Source: a virus. Taken from it: a DNA stretch of 64,000 bases. Numbering within the stretch: the first letter of the stretch is position 1; each line of letters begins with the position of its first letter. Both the position numbers and the translations under genes were made by a program. The notes below the pieces were generated by a model. That model did not search any database and had not been told where the DNA came from. It saw only the letters and a program-made list of their open reading frames with translations. Below are positions 43,177 to 52,719 of the stretch, in pieces. Location: positions 16,793 through 80,792 of IMG/VR virus record IMGVR_UViG_3300034378_000186, one strand, 5' to 3'.

Positions 43177-44844
43177 ATGAATCAGGACGAATCAACTATA
43201 GCATTAACAAGAAAAGAATTGAGTAATATCCTGGAATATACTTATAATTTAATTGATTTTTTACCTGATGAAGCTTTAAGTGAATTATTAGAAGGGGATG
43301 ATAAGAATGTTGATAATTTGGTAGATGATATAATGAAAGCAATTCATGAGGTATTCCATTATAATAATCATACTATCAGGAATTTTGGAGGGTTGGAACA
43401 TTTTGAAAAAAGTTTTGATGATGGATTAAAAATACTTTCTTATAATTATTTTAAAACTACAATGCTACCTAATTTTGAGCAGGGATGGAGAAATCTTGAA
43501 TGGGGGAATTTAATTCAATTATTCCCTTGGGCTGCATTTTTAGCTGCTCGTGGTCATGGTAAATCATTTGAGTTTTGTTTTGCAGCTCCATTATGGAGAA
43601 TGTGGAGATATAGAAGGCCTGGATTTTTACAGAAGGATACGATTGATAATAAGAATTCAAAAGAAACTGTAATAATTACAAATGAATCAAAACTGGCAAG
43701 AAAACACATGGAAAAAGTTAATGAGGAAATCAGAATGAATGATTTGCTTTCCAGCGTTATGATACCAGATAAAATGACAGATCTTGGAAAAGATAAGATA
43801 ATAAGTAGATCTGGATCATCTTTAGAATTCAGAACGTATCAGGGATTTATAAGGGGTCTTCATGTTGGTTGTGTATTTGTGGATGACTTTTTAGATGAAA
43901 GCTGTTTATATTCTGAAGATCAGAGATTAAAATTTCATGAGATATTTTATGGGGCAATAAAATCAATTGTGGAACCATACGGATATTTGATTGTTTCTGG
44001 AACACCATTTCATGAAGAAGATTTATATGCAAAACTGAAAACAGATCCAATATTTAAGGTTTTTGAATATCCTGCTATTATGCCTGATGGAACTTTATTG
44101 GCTCCGGATAGATTCAATTACAAATTATTAATGGATCTGAAAAAATCTTTAGGTTCAATTGTATTTACAAGGGAATATTTGGTTAAGCCTGTTAGTGATA
44201 GTTCTTCATTGTTTCCATGGGAATTTCTTAATAAATCTTTTATTGGAATGGAAAATATCTCCCTGGTAGATAATATCGAATCTTTTCCTATTAAAATGAA
44301 AAGGGTGGTGATGGGGTGTGACTTTGCCATTTCTGGTAAAATAGGGGCTGATTACTCAGTTTTTTCAGTGTGGGGTATAGATAATGATAATAATTACTAT
44401 TTATTGCACGTATGGAGAAAACAGGGGGCTTCACATAGGGAACAGGTTGATGTTATAGTAAGATTAAATCAAATGTTTAAATGCAATAAGATTAAAGCTG
44501 AAAATAATGGATTTCAAAGGATTATTGCAGAACTGGTAAAAGAGAGAGGGGTTAGAAATATTGAACCTTTTGAAACTACAGCAAAAGTAAAGAAAAATTC
44601 ATACGAGGGATTACCTTCTTTGTCAGCCATGTTTGAAAGAGGAGAAATAAAGATACCATATAAAGACGGAAAAACCAGGGAGACAGCTTTATGGTTATGT
44701 GGGGAATTTAATTCGATAACGTTTTTAGAAGATACAGGTAAATTAGAAAGTGCAGGAGGGACAGATGATGGAGCAATGTCTACCTTTTTTGCAATAACAG
44801 AACTAAGGGAGAAAAAGTCCGGTTTTCGGGTTCATCATATTTAA
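43177..44844 (+). CDS. Terminase large subunit
   Basis: From ATG at 43177 (MNQDESTIALTRKEL), 555 residues. The ATPase motor has a Walker A-like AARGHGKS (123-130) and Walker B region GCVFVDDFLDE (about 231-241), with a SGTPFHEEDLY coupling motif. The RuvC-like nuclease domain starts at Asp382 (MGCDFAISGKIGADYSVF) and ends with GTDDGAMSTF. It packages DNA into proheads. An in-frame start at 43153 lies in the mini-element and is not used in this call. Confidence 0.9.
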   Translation: MNQDESTIALTRKELSNILEYTYNLIDFLPDEALSELLEGDDKNVDNLVDDIMKAIHEVFHYNNHTIRNFGGLEHFEKSFDDGLKILSYNYFKTTMLPNFEQGWRNLEWGNLIQLFPWAAFLAARGHGKSFEFCFAAPLWRMWRYRRPGFLQKDTIDNKNSKETVIITNESKLARKHMEKVNEEIRMNDLLSSVMIPDKMTDLGKDKIISRSGSSLEFRTYQGFIRGLHVGCVFVDDFLDESCLYSEDQRLKFHEIFYGAIKSIVEPYGYLIVSGTPFHEEDLYAKLKTDPIFKVFEYPAIMPDGTLLAPDRFNYKLLMDLKKSLGSIVFTREYLVKPVSDSSSLFPWEFLNKSFIGMENISLVDNIESFPIKMKRVVMGCDFAISGKIGADYSVFSVWGIDNDNNYYLLHVWRKQGASHREQVDVIVRLNQMFKCNKIKAENNGFQRIIAELVKERGVRNIEPFETTAKVKKNSYEGLPSLSAMFERGEIKIPYKDGKTRETALWLCGEFNSITFLEDTGKLESAGGTDDGAMSTFFAITELREKKSGFRVHHI

Positions 44845-44891
44845 TTTTTTGGTATATTTAATTGGTTACAGGTAATAATAATATTTGAAAA

Positions 44892-46301
44892 ATGGGAGAA
44901 TTTTTGACTTCAGATTTCCTTTCGGAATTTTTAAAATTATGTTTTTTAAAGAGTTCAGTAATTGAAATAGCAAAAAGGTTTTTAAAATATCAATATATCC
45001 CTTCTGAATTGGAAGAGGTAAAATTGATATATAAATCCATAACCACTTATTATGACGTGAATAATAAGTTACCTTCCTATGGTTATGTAAGTCAACAGTA
45101 TTCAAATAATATAAAAGTACAGGAATATCTTCAAAAAATAAAGGCCACAAAAACTCCAAATATAGATCAGGTATTATTGCAATTGGAAGATTATATTAAA
45201 AAGGTAAGATTTCAGTTATTATATGAGGAAGTAAAAGAATTATACAATAAAGATAAACAGGATGATGCAATTGAATTAAGTGCTAAAGAAAGTGAGGAGA
45301 TTGTTAGATTTAATCTGAAGATGGAGAGTGGTAGGTTTATGAAAGTTTTTGAGGATTTTGAAGAAACTTTGAAGGATAAACAGATGAAAAGTCAGAGTGG
45401 AGATTTTGATCATGATAAAGTCCCTACTGGAATAACTTTATTAGATGAAGAAATTCATGGAGGTATTGATGTAACTGACACCATGTGTTTTTTAGGTAGA
45501 AGTGGGGAAGGGAAATCTACTTTATTAAAATATATAGGGGTTTATGCTTGTAGATTGGGGTATGATGTTTTACATATTCAAGCTGAGGGAAGCAAAGATG
45601 AGGCTTTTGATAAATATACTCAGGCTTGGTCTGCTTTAAATTATACCACTATTAAATATGGTAATTTGAATTCTGAAATGCTTAATAGGGTTAATAAGGT
45701 TGTTCAGGGGATGAAAGCCAGGGAAAAAGATATATATATTTATGCTTTTGAGATGTTTGATGAGGCAACCTGTGTTGATGTAAGGAATCTTATTTTGGAA
45801 TATGAAAAGATAAAAGGAAAATTTCCAGATCTTATAATTCTTGATTCTTTAGATTTGATTCATCCTGGTGATGGATTAAAATATGGGGTTGATACTAATT
45901 CAATAAAATATAAAAAAGAAAATACCAGTAAAAAGATTAAGAATATGGCTACTGAATTTAGGACCAGATTTGTAACTGCAGATCAGGCTGATAATGTTCC
46001 AAAAGATCAATGGAATGATCCTGAATTTATAATGACCAGAAATAATATTAGTGGGGCGAAAAATTTGGCAAATGCCTTTAGTTATTTTATTACAATAAAT
46101 AGAACTGAATCTGAGGCAGAATCAGAAGTATTAAGATTGTATTTTGATAAATTGAGAAATTATTTTCCTCAAAATAGAATTTTAAGGGTTGCAACTAATT
46201 TTGCCCATGGCAGGTTTTATGATCCTCAGGAAACAAAGAAAATGAATATGGGTAGAGTTTCACCTAATGGTCCAAGGGTAAAAAGTTTAAGAGATGATTA
46301 A
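44892..46301 (+). CDS. DnaB-like replicative helicase
   Basis: A 469-residue protein. The N-terminal 150 residues are helical. The RecA-like motor has Walker A GRSGEGKST (202-210), Walker B LIILDSLDL, and a C-terminal Arg-rich region with FVTADQAD and GRVSPNGPRVKS. The layout is that of T4 gp41/DnaB-type helicases that unwind the fork. It overlaps the primase by eight bases, the usual helicase-primase pairing. Confidence 0.85.
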   Translation: MGEFLTSDFLSEFLKLCFLKSSVIEIAKRFLKYQYIPSELEEVKLIYKSITTYYDVNNKLPSYGYVSQQYSNNIKVQEYLQKIKATKTPNIDQVLLQLEDYIKKVRFQLLYEEVKELYNKDKQDDAIELSAKESEEIVRFNLKMESGRFMKVFEDFEETLKDKQMKSQSGDFDHDKVPTGITLLDEEIHGGIDVTDTMCFLGRSGEGKSTLLKYIGVYACRLGYDVLHIQAEGSKDEAFDKYTQAWSALNYTTIKYGNLNSEMLNRVNKVVQGMKAREKDIYIYAFEMFDEATCVDVRNLILEYEKIKGKFPDLIILDSLDLIHPGDGLKYGVDTNSIKYKKENTSKKIKNMATEFRTRFVTADQADNVPKDQWNDPEFIMTRNNISGAKNLANAFSYFITINRTESEAESEVLRLYFDKLRNYFPQNRILRVATNFAHGRFYDPQETKKMNMGRVSPNGPRVKSLRDD

Positions 46302-47274
46302 TCCAGATAAAATAAAAGAAGAATTAAATTTGAAACCTTTTGGAGCAAAAGGATGGTGGGGTAATAAGAATTTAAAATGTCTTAAATGTGGAAGAGGTGA
46401 TAAACTTGGAATTAAGTTTACAGATAAAGGAGGGGTAGTTCATTGTTTTTATGAAATAGGAGAAGGGGTTTCTATTTACAAATATTTGAGGGAAATTGGA
46501 AGGGATGATTTAATATTAACTGAACCTAAAATAAGAAAGGCTGAATTTAAAATTGAAGATCTAAAAAAAGAAAAAGAATTAGATCTGGAATTACCAGAGA
46601 AAAAATTACCAAGGGGATTTAAAAGGATTTATTTTGATGGATATTTAGATGATAGGGGATTTGAACCTCATCAATATAATCAGTTTAATATTGGGATTAG
46701 TACAGATTATTTGTTAAAAGGATATTTAGTGTTTTTATTAAAACAGGAAGATAAAGTTGTAGGATGGGTTGCCAGAAGTAAAATGGAAAAGGAATGGCAT
46801 GAGGAAAATTTAAAAAAATTTAAAGAGGGGGAAGAAGGTTTAGTATTAAGATATAGAAATAGTAAGAATACAGATTTTAATAAAATATTAGGAGGGTTTG
46901 ATGAAATAACGGAAAACACAGAAGAAATTTGGATCGTAGAAGGAATATTTGATAAATCAAATTTGGATAATATTTATGGGTTGAATTCCCAGGAAAAAAT
47001 AAAGTGTTGTTTTACATTTGGAAATAGGGTTACAGATCATCACCTGAGATTATTAAAGAAAAAAACCAATGTTAAGAAAATTATAATGTTGTATGATTTT
47101 GGAACCACAAAACAAACAAAGAAACATAGCCTTCAGTTATCAAAGAATTTTGAGGTGATGATTGGTGAGTTTAAAGATGAAAATGTTGATGCAGGGAATG
47201 CTGATCGTGAATATATGGATGAAATATTTTTAAATGTCAAAAATTATTTTTATTTTTATAAAAATAGAATTTAG
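46294..47274 (+). CDS. DnaG-like primase
   Basis: A 326-residue protein. The N-terminal zinc site is CLKCGRGDKLG (Cys29, Cys32) with the VVHCFY His/Cys pair near 49-50. The toprim-like domain begins about residue 211 (EIWIVEGIFDKS) and includes IIMLYDFGTT. It makes RNA primers for lagging-strand synthesis with the adjacent helicase. It is shorter than cellular DnaG, like other phage primases. Confidence 0.8.
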   Translation: MINPDKIKEELNLKPFGAKGWWGNKNLKCLKCGRGDKLGIKFTDKGGVVHCFYEIGEGVSIYKYLREIGRDDLILTEPKIRKAEFKIEDLKKEKELDLELPEKKLPRGFKRIYFDGYLDDRGFEPHQYNQFNIGISTDYLLKGYLVFLLKQEDKVVGWVARSKMEKEWHEENLKKFKEGEEGLVLRYRNSKNTDFNKILGGFDEITENTEEIWIVEGIFDKSNLDNIYGLNSQEKIKCCFTFGNRVTDHHLRLLKKKTNVKKIIMLYDFGTTKQTKKHSLQLSKNFEVMIGEFKDENVDAGNADREYMDEIFLNVKNYFYFYKNRI

Positions 47275-47301
47275 GTAAAAGTAATTTTAAAAACATTCGT
47301 T

Positions 47302-47805
47302 TTGGGTAAATCTCGGGATATTTCTATTCATGATTATTATTCATTGTTACAGATTGAATATTTGAATTATTTATGCAGGTATAAGATATATAAAAGAGAA
47401 GAAGATATTAAAAAATTCAGTGATATTTGTATAAAAAAAAGGGAAAAGATTGAAAGCATAAGTAAAAAAAACAATCTTCTTTCCATATTTAATTCAGAAG
47501 AATACAAGAAAAAATATATTGAAAAGTTTTTAAATGAATGGGGATTACCTAATTTTCACTATAGGGATGATTATCAAAAAAAGGTTAAGGGTCATTGGGA
47601 TAAAGTTTATTTCTTATTTAGAGGGGGGAAAGTTGAAGTAAAAATTGGGGGTTCTATTATTTTAGCTACTATTAAATATTTAGATTATGAATCTGATTAT
47701 ATAGATTTAGTAGTAGAAGAAGAAGAAAGAAAATATCAGCATAAAACATATATTAATAATATTCGCAGGGTTTTACCAGATGATTTTTTTAAAACTTTCT
47801 TATAA
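47302..47805 (+). CDS. Hypothetical protein after primase
   Basis: About 167 residues from a TTG start; a different start cannot be ruled out. It is basic and helical in the first half (YLCRYKIYKREEDIKKFSDI) and beta-rich in the second (GGKVEVKIGGSIILATIKYL). It follows the primase gene by 27 bases. No family recognised; a replication accessory role is possible by position. Confidence 0.45.
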   Translation: MGKSRDISIHDYYSLLQIEYLNYLCRYKIYKREEDIKKFSDICIKKREKIESISKKNNLLSIFNSEEYKKKYIEKFLNEWGLPNFHYRDDYQKKVKGHWDKVYFLFRGGKVEVKIGGSIILATIKYLDYESDYIDLVVEEEERKYQHKTYINNIRRVLPDDFFKTFL

Positions 47806-47940
47806 TAGATAATTATTCAGAACCTAAAATAATTGACTCAAAAAGCTCTGGAGTCACTGATAATATTAGTTTTCAGAAGTTTCAATCCAAAAAAGACTAT
47901 TTATAATTGATATAAATTGCATTTTTTTCAAAAAAATGCC

Positions 47941-47978
47941 ATATAATTTTTATATATAAAGAAAAATTAGTATATTTG
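47941..47978 (+). promoter_or_regulatory. Putative phage promoter P2
   Basis: ATATAATTTTTATAT, a 14-base spacer and TATATTTG. About 35 bases upstream there is ATAAATTGCATTTTTTTC, which also precedes the promoter at 59678. The gap of about 200 bases (47806-48012) holds no gene apart from this signal and a TGACTC/GAGTCA inverted repeat near 47835. Confidence 0.65.
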
Positions 47979-48012
47979 TAATTGATAAGTCTAACAAATA
48001 AAAATTAAAATT

Positions 48013-48327
48013 ATGAAAACAGAAAAGGAAAATAAAAAGAAAAACCAGATTGATTATGAAAATCATGACAGAGGCCAAACAGGCATAGATGAAAATCATT
48101 ATTCAAAGGAACAACAGGAAGAAATAGACCAGATGGTCAATCAAATACTGAAAAATAATTCTAATAAGGATATGGAATTTCAATTATGGAATGAATTTCT
48201 TACTTTGATTACTTGTTCAGTATTCAAAATAGATCCTTCAGAACTTGGAAAAGGCAGGACAGGTTATATTGCTGAGGAAGTTTCAGAAAGGAAAGAAGGA
48301 GGATTTGGTTCAACAGGAGAAAAATAA
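48013..48327 (+). CDS. Small acidic protein upstream of DNA polymerase
   Basis: A 104-residue charged protein (EKENKKKNQIDYENHDRGQT) with a helical centre (QEEIDQMVNQILKNNSNKDM). It is the first gene of the polymerase transcription unit and precedes dnaE by three bases. It may be an early regulator or polymerase partner. No family recognised. Confidence 0.5.
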   Translation: MKTEKENKKKNQIDYENHDRGQTGIDENHYSKEQQEEIDQMVNQILKNNSNKDMEFQLWNEFLTLITCSVFKIDPSELGKGRTGYIAEEVSERKEGGFGSTGEK

Positions 48328-48330
48328 AAT

Positions 48331-51300
48331 ATGGAAGAATTAACAGGGTATTTAAAGGAGAATAATATTGATTTTAAAGAGTTTTCTAATGAAGAAATTC
48401 TAATCAATGATGAGGTTTATTTTTTAGTAAAACCGGTTGATGGATTATTATTTGATGATAAGTTTTCATTAATTGGAGTAAATGGAGAAGATGTAGATCA
48501 TTATATTTTCAAATTTGGGGGTAGATGGTATCATACACCAAAAGATTCAAAAGATAAACCTAAACTAAATCCTGTTAAGTATATTGGAAAGGTAAAAAAT
48601 GAACTTGGAGGATTTTCATTTTTAGGAGTTCATGGAGGATATGAATTAATGAATGGTTCCAGGGAATATGATGAATGGTGCAAAAAAGCTAAATTTATGG
48701 ATGTTTTAGTATTAGGTATATGTGAAAAAAATACCCTTGCTGGAACATTACCTTTTCAATTATCCTGTGTAAAAAATGAAATAAGGCCAATAATTGGAGC
48801 AACCTATACAGTTGATAGGAATGATTTTAGATATGATATTAAGGTATATGTAAAGGATGAAAAAGGCTGGGAAAACATTTTATTGATAAATAAGGAAGTT
48901 AAGATTGAAAATAATGGATATATAAAGGAGAAGGATTTCTTTAAATTATCAGAGGGGTTGGTTATTGTGGTAGATCCAAAATCAATGAATTATGATGATG
49001 TTTTTCCATTAGATCTTGGAATGGATGTTTATTATCAGATTGATACTTGTGAATATGTGAATAATGACAGGGATAAGGAATATTTGCTGAATATGAAAAA
49101 ATTCATTGAAAGTAATATGAAGCCTGTACTTATTTCAGATGCATATTATCTGGATAAAGAAGATAGTTCTATTAAAAAGAAATTAAATTTGATGGATGCC
49201 AGGAATGAGTATGAATCTAATAATCAGCATTTCAAATCAATGGATGATTTATTTTTTGAATGGGTTAAATTATTTAAAAATAGTGATAATAGATGTGAAA
49301 CCATATTTTCAGATGCAATGGATAACCTGGAAAAAGTGGTTGAAGAATGTCAATTTAAAATAGAAACAGGAAAAAAACATCTTCCTAAATATAGGATGAC
49401 TCCAGAAGAAAAATTATTATTTAAAGATAATGAACAATTATTTTGGAGATTAATTGAGGATGGATTACATAAAAAAGCCCCTGGAAATAAAATGGATGAA
49501 TATATTGATAGGGTGGAAAAAGAATTTATTGTAATTAAAAAAGGGAATGTAATTGATTATTTTTTGATCTTATGGGATATTGTAAAATGGTCCAAGGATA
49601 ATGATATTGCTGTTGGAATTGGAAGGGGGTCTGCTGGGGGTAGTTTAATTGCATATTTATTAGGTATAACTGAGATAGATCCTATTAAATTTAATTTACT
49701 TTTTGAGAGGTTTCTAAACGAGGGTAGGGTTGGAAAATCTCTTCCTGATATTGATGTTGATTTTGAGGGTTTAAGAAGAAATGAAGTAAAAGCATATATG
49801 GAGCAAAGATATGGTGTAAATCAAGTTTGTTCAGTGGGGACTTATGGAACTTTTCAAATTAAGGCTTTCCTTAAAGATTATGCCAGGATGATAAATTTTT
49901 CTTATGATGAAACAAATCATGTTACCAAAGAATTAAAATTGGAAAAAGGGAAAATTGAAGAATTATTCCAACATGCTTCCAAAAATTCCAGGATAAAAAG
50001 TTTTGTTCAGAAGAATATTGAAATGATAAATGATCTTAAATTAGTTCATGGTCAACCTAAAAATGAAAGTATTCACGCCTGTGCCACTTTAATTGTTCCC
50101 AGGGAGAAAGATATATTTAGATGGCTTCCAGTTAAGTGGGGGGAAAGAGATGGGGAAAAAATGTTAGTTTCTGAATGGGAAGGTGGTCAATTATCAGATG
50201 CAGGATTTTTAAAAGAGGATATTTTAGGAATTTTAGAATTGGATAAATTTGCAAGTATTGTTAAATCAATTAAAAGGGTTGAAGATAAATTCATAGATCT
50301 TTATAAGTTTGAATATGAAGATGATGATGTTTTTGAATATTTTAGGAAGGGGTGGAATAAAGATACTTTTCAATTTGGAACAAAAGGACTGATCGAATAT
50401 TGTAAACAATTACAACCTGAAGATATTGAAGATCTTATTGCAATAAATGCTTTATATAGGCCTGGTGCAATGGAGTCAAATTTTCATAATGAATATGTTT
50501 TAAGGAAACATGGTCAAAGGGAAGTTGATTATATGTGGGGGTGTGAAGAAATTACAAAAGATACTTATGGATTGGTTATTTATCAGGAACAGATAATGCA
50601 GATATGTCAAAAATTAGGGGGATTTAATTTAGTTGAGGCAGATGATATTAGAAAAATTATTAGTAGTAGTAGATCAAGTAAAGAAAAATTGGGATATTAT
50701 AAAGGTAAATTTCTGGATAATGCAATTAAAATAGGATGTCCTAAAAAAGAAGCTGAAGATATATGGGTTAAATTAGGAAGGTTTGCTTCGTATGGTTTTA
50801 ATAGATCTCATGCTGCTGCTTATACTTTAATGGGGTATATAAGTCAATGGTTTAAGGTTCATTATCCTGTTCATTTTTGGGAGACAGCATTCTCATTTGC
50901 AAAAGATAAAGATATTTCCGGATATATTTCAGAGATCTATAAAATTGGAGATATAAATGTGGTTCCTCCAGATATAAATGTTTCAGAAATAAATTTTGTG
51001 GCAGATCATGAAAAAGGAAATATTACATGGGGATTATTATCTATAAAACAGTTTGGAGATGTGATTGTGGAAGAATTAATGAAATATAGATCTGAGGGGA
51101 AATATTTCTCATTTGAAGAATTTTTATCCAGGCATAATTTTAAAGGTAGTAAAGTAGATAAATCTGTAATTGAAAATTTGGTAATATCAGGAGTTTTTGA
51201 TGATCTGGAAGGAATTAAGAATCCTAAAGATAGAATGAAATTGATTGATTTTTATAGAAAGGAAAGGAAGGTGAAGATTGATAAGGATAAGGATTTATTT

Positions 51301-51735
51301 AGCACTAATAAGAAATTTTTAAGTGAAAATTGGTGGTGGATATTACAACAAAAATTAATATCAGGGTTTGCAATATTTCCTTATCAGACATTAACTGAAG
51401 AATTTTTGGATTGTGATTATGATTATGTAGATCCTGATTCGTTTATATTTGAAATCTGGAATGCTCCAAACAATTTAGCCAAAATAGGAGGGTATGTAGA
51501 AGAAGTAATTATAAGGGAAAGTAAAAATGGATATTATGCCAATATCACCTTGGAATGTAATTATGAATTTATTATAGTTGTAATTTGGGCAGAACAGTGG
51601 GAGGTATTGAGTGAATATTTGGAAGAATGTGAGAAGAAAATAATTTTGTTTTCAGGGGAAATAAATCATGATTCATATAAACATAAAAATGTCCTAACAT
51701 TAAACAATGACAGTGAAATAAGGATATTAGAATAA
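48331..51735 (+). CDS. dnaE: DNA polymerase III alpha (family C) with degenerate PHP domain
   Basis: A 1134-residue family C polymerase. The catalytic core has GRGSAGGS (about 431-438) and PDIDVDF (472-478, Asp473 and Asp475 metal ligands). The finger region and helix-hairpin-helix-type segments follow (SRSSKEKLGYYKGKFL, FNRSHAAAYTLMGYISQWF). The N-terminal PHP-like domain is recognisable by GTLPFQLSCVKNEIRPIIGA, but the usual HxH and TDHG metal motifs are replaced (VHGGYELMNG, GICEKN), so its nuclease is probably dead. Proofreading likely comes from the DEDDh exonuclease at 42508. Preceded by promoter P2 and one small gene. Confidence 0.9.
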   Translation: MEELTGYLKENNIDFKEFSNEEILINDEVYFLVKPVDGLLFDDKFSLIGVNGEDVDHYIFKFGGRWYHTPKDSKDKPKLNPVKYIGKVKNELGGFSFLGVHGGYELMNGSREYDEWCKKAKFMDVLVLGICEKNTLAGTLPFQLSCVKNEIRPIIGATYTVDRNDFRYDIKVYVKDEKGWENILLINKEVKIENNGYIKEKDFFKLSEGLVIVVDPKSMNYDDVFPLDLGMDVYYQIDTCEYVNNDRDKEYLLNMKKFIESNMKPVLISDAYYLDKEDSSIKKKLNLMDARNEYESNNQHFKSMDDLFFEWVKLFKNSDNRCETIFSDAMDNLEKVVEECQFKIETGKKHLPKYRMTPEEKLLFKDNEQLFWRLIEDGLHKKAPGNKMDEYIDRVEKEFIVIKKGNVIDYFLILWDIVKWSKDNDIAVGIGRGSAGGSLIAYLLGITEIDPIKFNLLFERFLNEGRVGKSLPDIDVDFEGLRRNEVKAYMEQRYGVNQVCSVGTYGTFQIKAFLKDYARMINFSYDETNHVTKELKLEKGKIEELFQHASKNSRIKSFVQKNIEMINDLKLVHGQPKNESIHACATLIVPREKDIFRWLPVKWGERDGEKMLVSEWEGGQLSDAGFLKEDILGILELDKFASIVKSIKRVEDKFIDLYKFEYEDDDVFEYFRKGWNKDTFQFGTKGLIEYCKQLQPEDIEDLIAINALYRPGAMESNFHNEYVLRKHGQREVDYMWGCEEITKDTYGLVIYQEQIMQICQKLGGFNLVEADDIRKIISSSRSSKEKLGYYKGKFLDNAIKIGCPKKEAEDIWVKLGRFASYGFNRSHAAAYTLMGYISQWFKVHYPVHFWETAFSFAKDKDISGYISEIYKIGDINVVPPDINVSEINFVADHEKGNITWGLLSIKQFGDVIVEELMKYRSEGKYFSFEEFLSRHNFKGSKVDKSVIENLVISGVFDDLEGIKNPKDRMKLIDFYRKERKVKIDKDKDLFSTNKKFLSENWWWILQQKLISGFAIFPYQTLTEEFLDCDYDYVDPDSFIFEIWNAPNNLAKIGGYVEEVIIRESKNGYYANITLECNYEFIIVVIWAEQWEVLSEYLEECEKKIILFSGEINHDSYKHKNVLTLNNDSEIRILE

Positions 51736-51776
51736 TTGGAATCAATATAAATTGAGGAAAATTTAAAAAAGATTGA

Positions 51777-51814
51777 ATATAATTTTTATATGTGAAATAA
51801 TTCACTTAATTTTA
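51777..51814 (+). promoter_or_regulatory. Putative phage promoter P3
   Basis: ATATAATTTTTATATG, a 14-base spacer and TAATTTTA. The -7 box is weaker than in P1, P2 and P4. An upstream ATATAAATTG element, also present at P2 and P4, occurs near 51746. Confidence 0.5.
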
Positions 51815-51821
51815 ATACTTT

Positions 51822-52136
51822 ATGGGGTTAGGAATAAAATATAGAGGGAATAGGGAAAATACCAGAGTAATCATTGAAAAGGATGAAAATGGTAATATAT
51901 TAATAGGTCAATTGTTTTTAATAAAGAATTCAGAAAATAAATATTTTAAGGGATGGAAAACAATAAGAAAAGGGAAAAAGAAAAGATTGATCTATACTCA
52001 GGTTATTTTAAGTGAAGAATCGTTTATGAAAGCTGTCCCTTTATTTTTTAGTAATAGTATAAAAGAATTTAGTGAAATGAAATATTTATACGAACAGGGA
52101 TTACTACAATTAAAATTTGATTATGGAAAAGAATAA
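51822..52136 (+). CDS. Hypothetical protein
   Basis: A 104-residue basic, mostly beta protein (ILIGQLFLIKNSENKYFKGW). It overlaps the next gene by 20 bases. No family recognised. It opens the transcription unit that carries the putative ssDNA-binding protein, SbcD, RecA and SbcC genes. Confidence 0.45.
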   Translation: MGLGIKYRGNRENTRVIIEKDENGNILIGQLFLIKNSENKYFKGWKTIRKGKKKRLIYTQVILSEESFMKAVPLFFSNSIKEFSEMKYLYEQGLLQLKFDYGKE

Positions 52137-52695
52137 AGCTCAGAAAACTGAACATGTATTGATTCATACTGAAAAAAGTGTAATTAAAATTATATTTGGA
52201 GAATTTGATAAAGAGGTGGATGTGGATAAATTAACCTCAATAGATTATTCAAATATTTATGCAGAAGCCATTACTTCAGCTGCCTTATTAAATAAGGTAG
52301 GTCTTTTGAAGGCACAAGCTCAGGAAGAATGTGAACATAAGAAATTGGAATTGGCCATTTATGATGCTGAAAGAAGAAAGGAAAAAAGAAGGGAAGCAGT
52401 TGATAATTCTGGTAAATTTAAGGTTGGGGAAGAATGGGTTAAATTGACTGTGGATTCCCTAAATGAAGCAATGGTATTGGATGAGGGGTATCAGATTAAG
52501 AAAAAAAATGTAATTACTGCAGAAAAGAATTTTAATTTTGTAGATGCAATATATTGGGCTGTTCAGTCCAAAGATAAGAAATTGAACGTAATGATACAGG
52601 GAGTAACTCCTGAAGAATTGGCAAATGAAATTGTCGAAGGAAAAATAAATACACTGTATATCAGTAAACATAAGAAAACTTTAACTAACAATTAA
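52117..52695 (+). CDS. Hypothetical protein
   Basis: A 192-residue helical protein with a strongly charged middle (KKLELAIYDAERRKEKRREA). It may bind the ssDNA-binding protein encoded next, by position only. The start chosen is the ATG inside the end of the preceding gene, a 20-base overlap. No family recognised. Confidence 0.5.
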   Translation: MIMEKNKAQKTEHVLIHTEKSVIKIIFGEFDKEVDVDKLTSIDYSNIYAEAITSAALLNKVGLLKAQAQEECEHKKLELAIYDAERRKEKRREAVDNSGKFKVGEEWVKLTVDSLNEAMVLDEGYQIKKKNVITAEKNFNFVDAIYWAVQSKDKKLNVMIQGVTPEELANEIVEGKINTLYISKHKKTLTNN

Positions 52696-52719
52696 TATTA
52701 ATATTTAAAATGTAAAATT

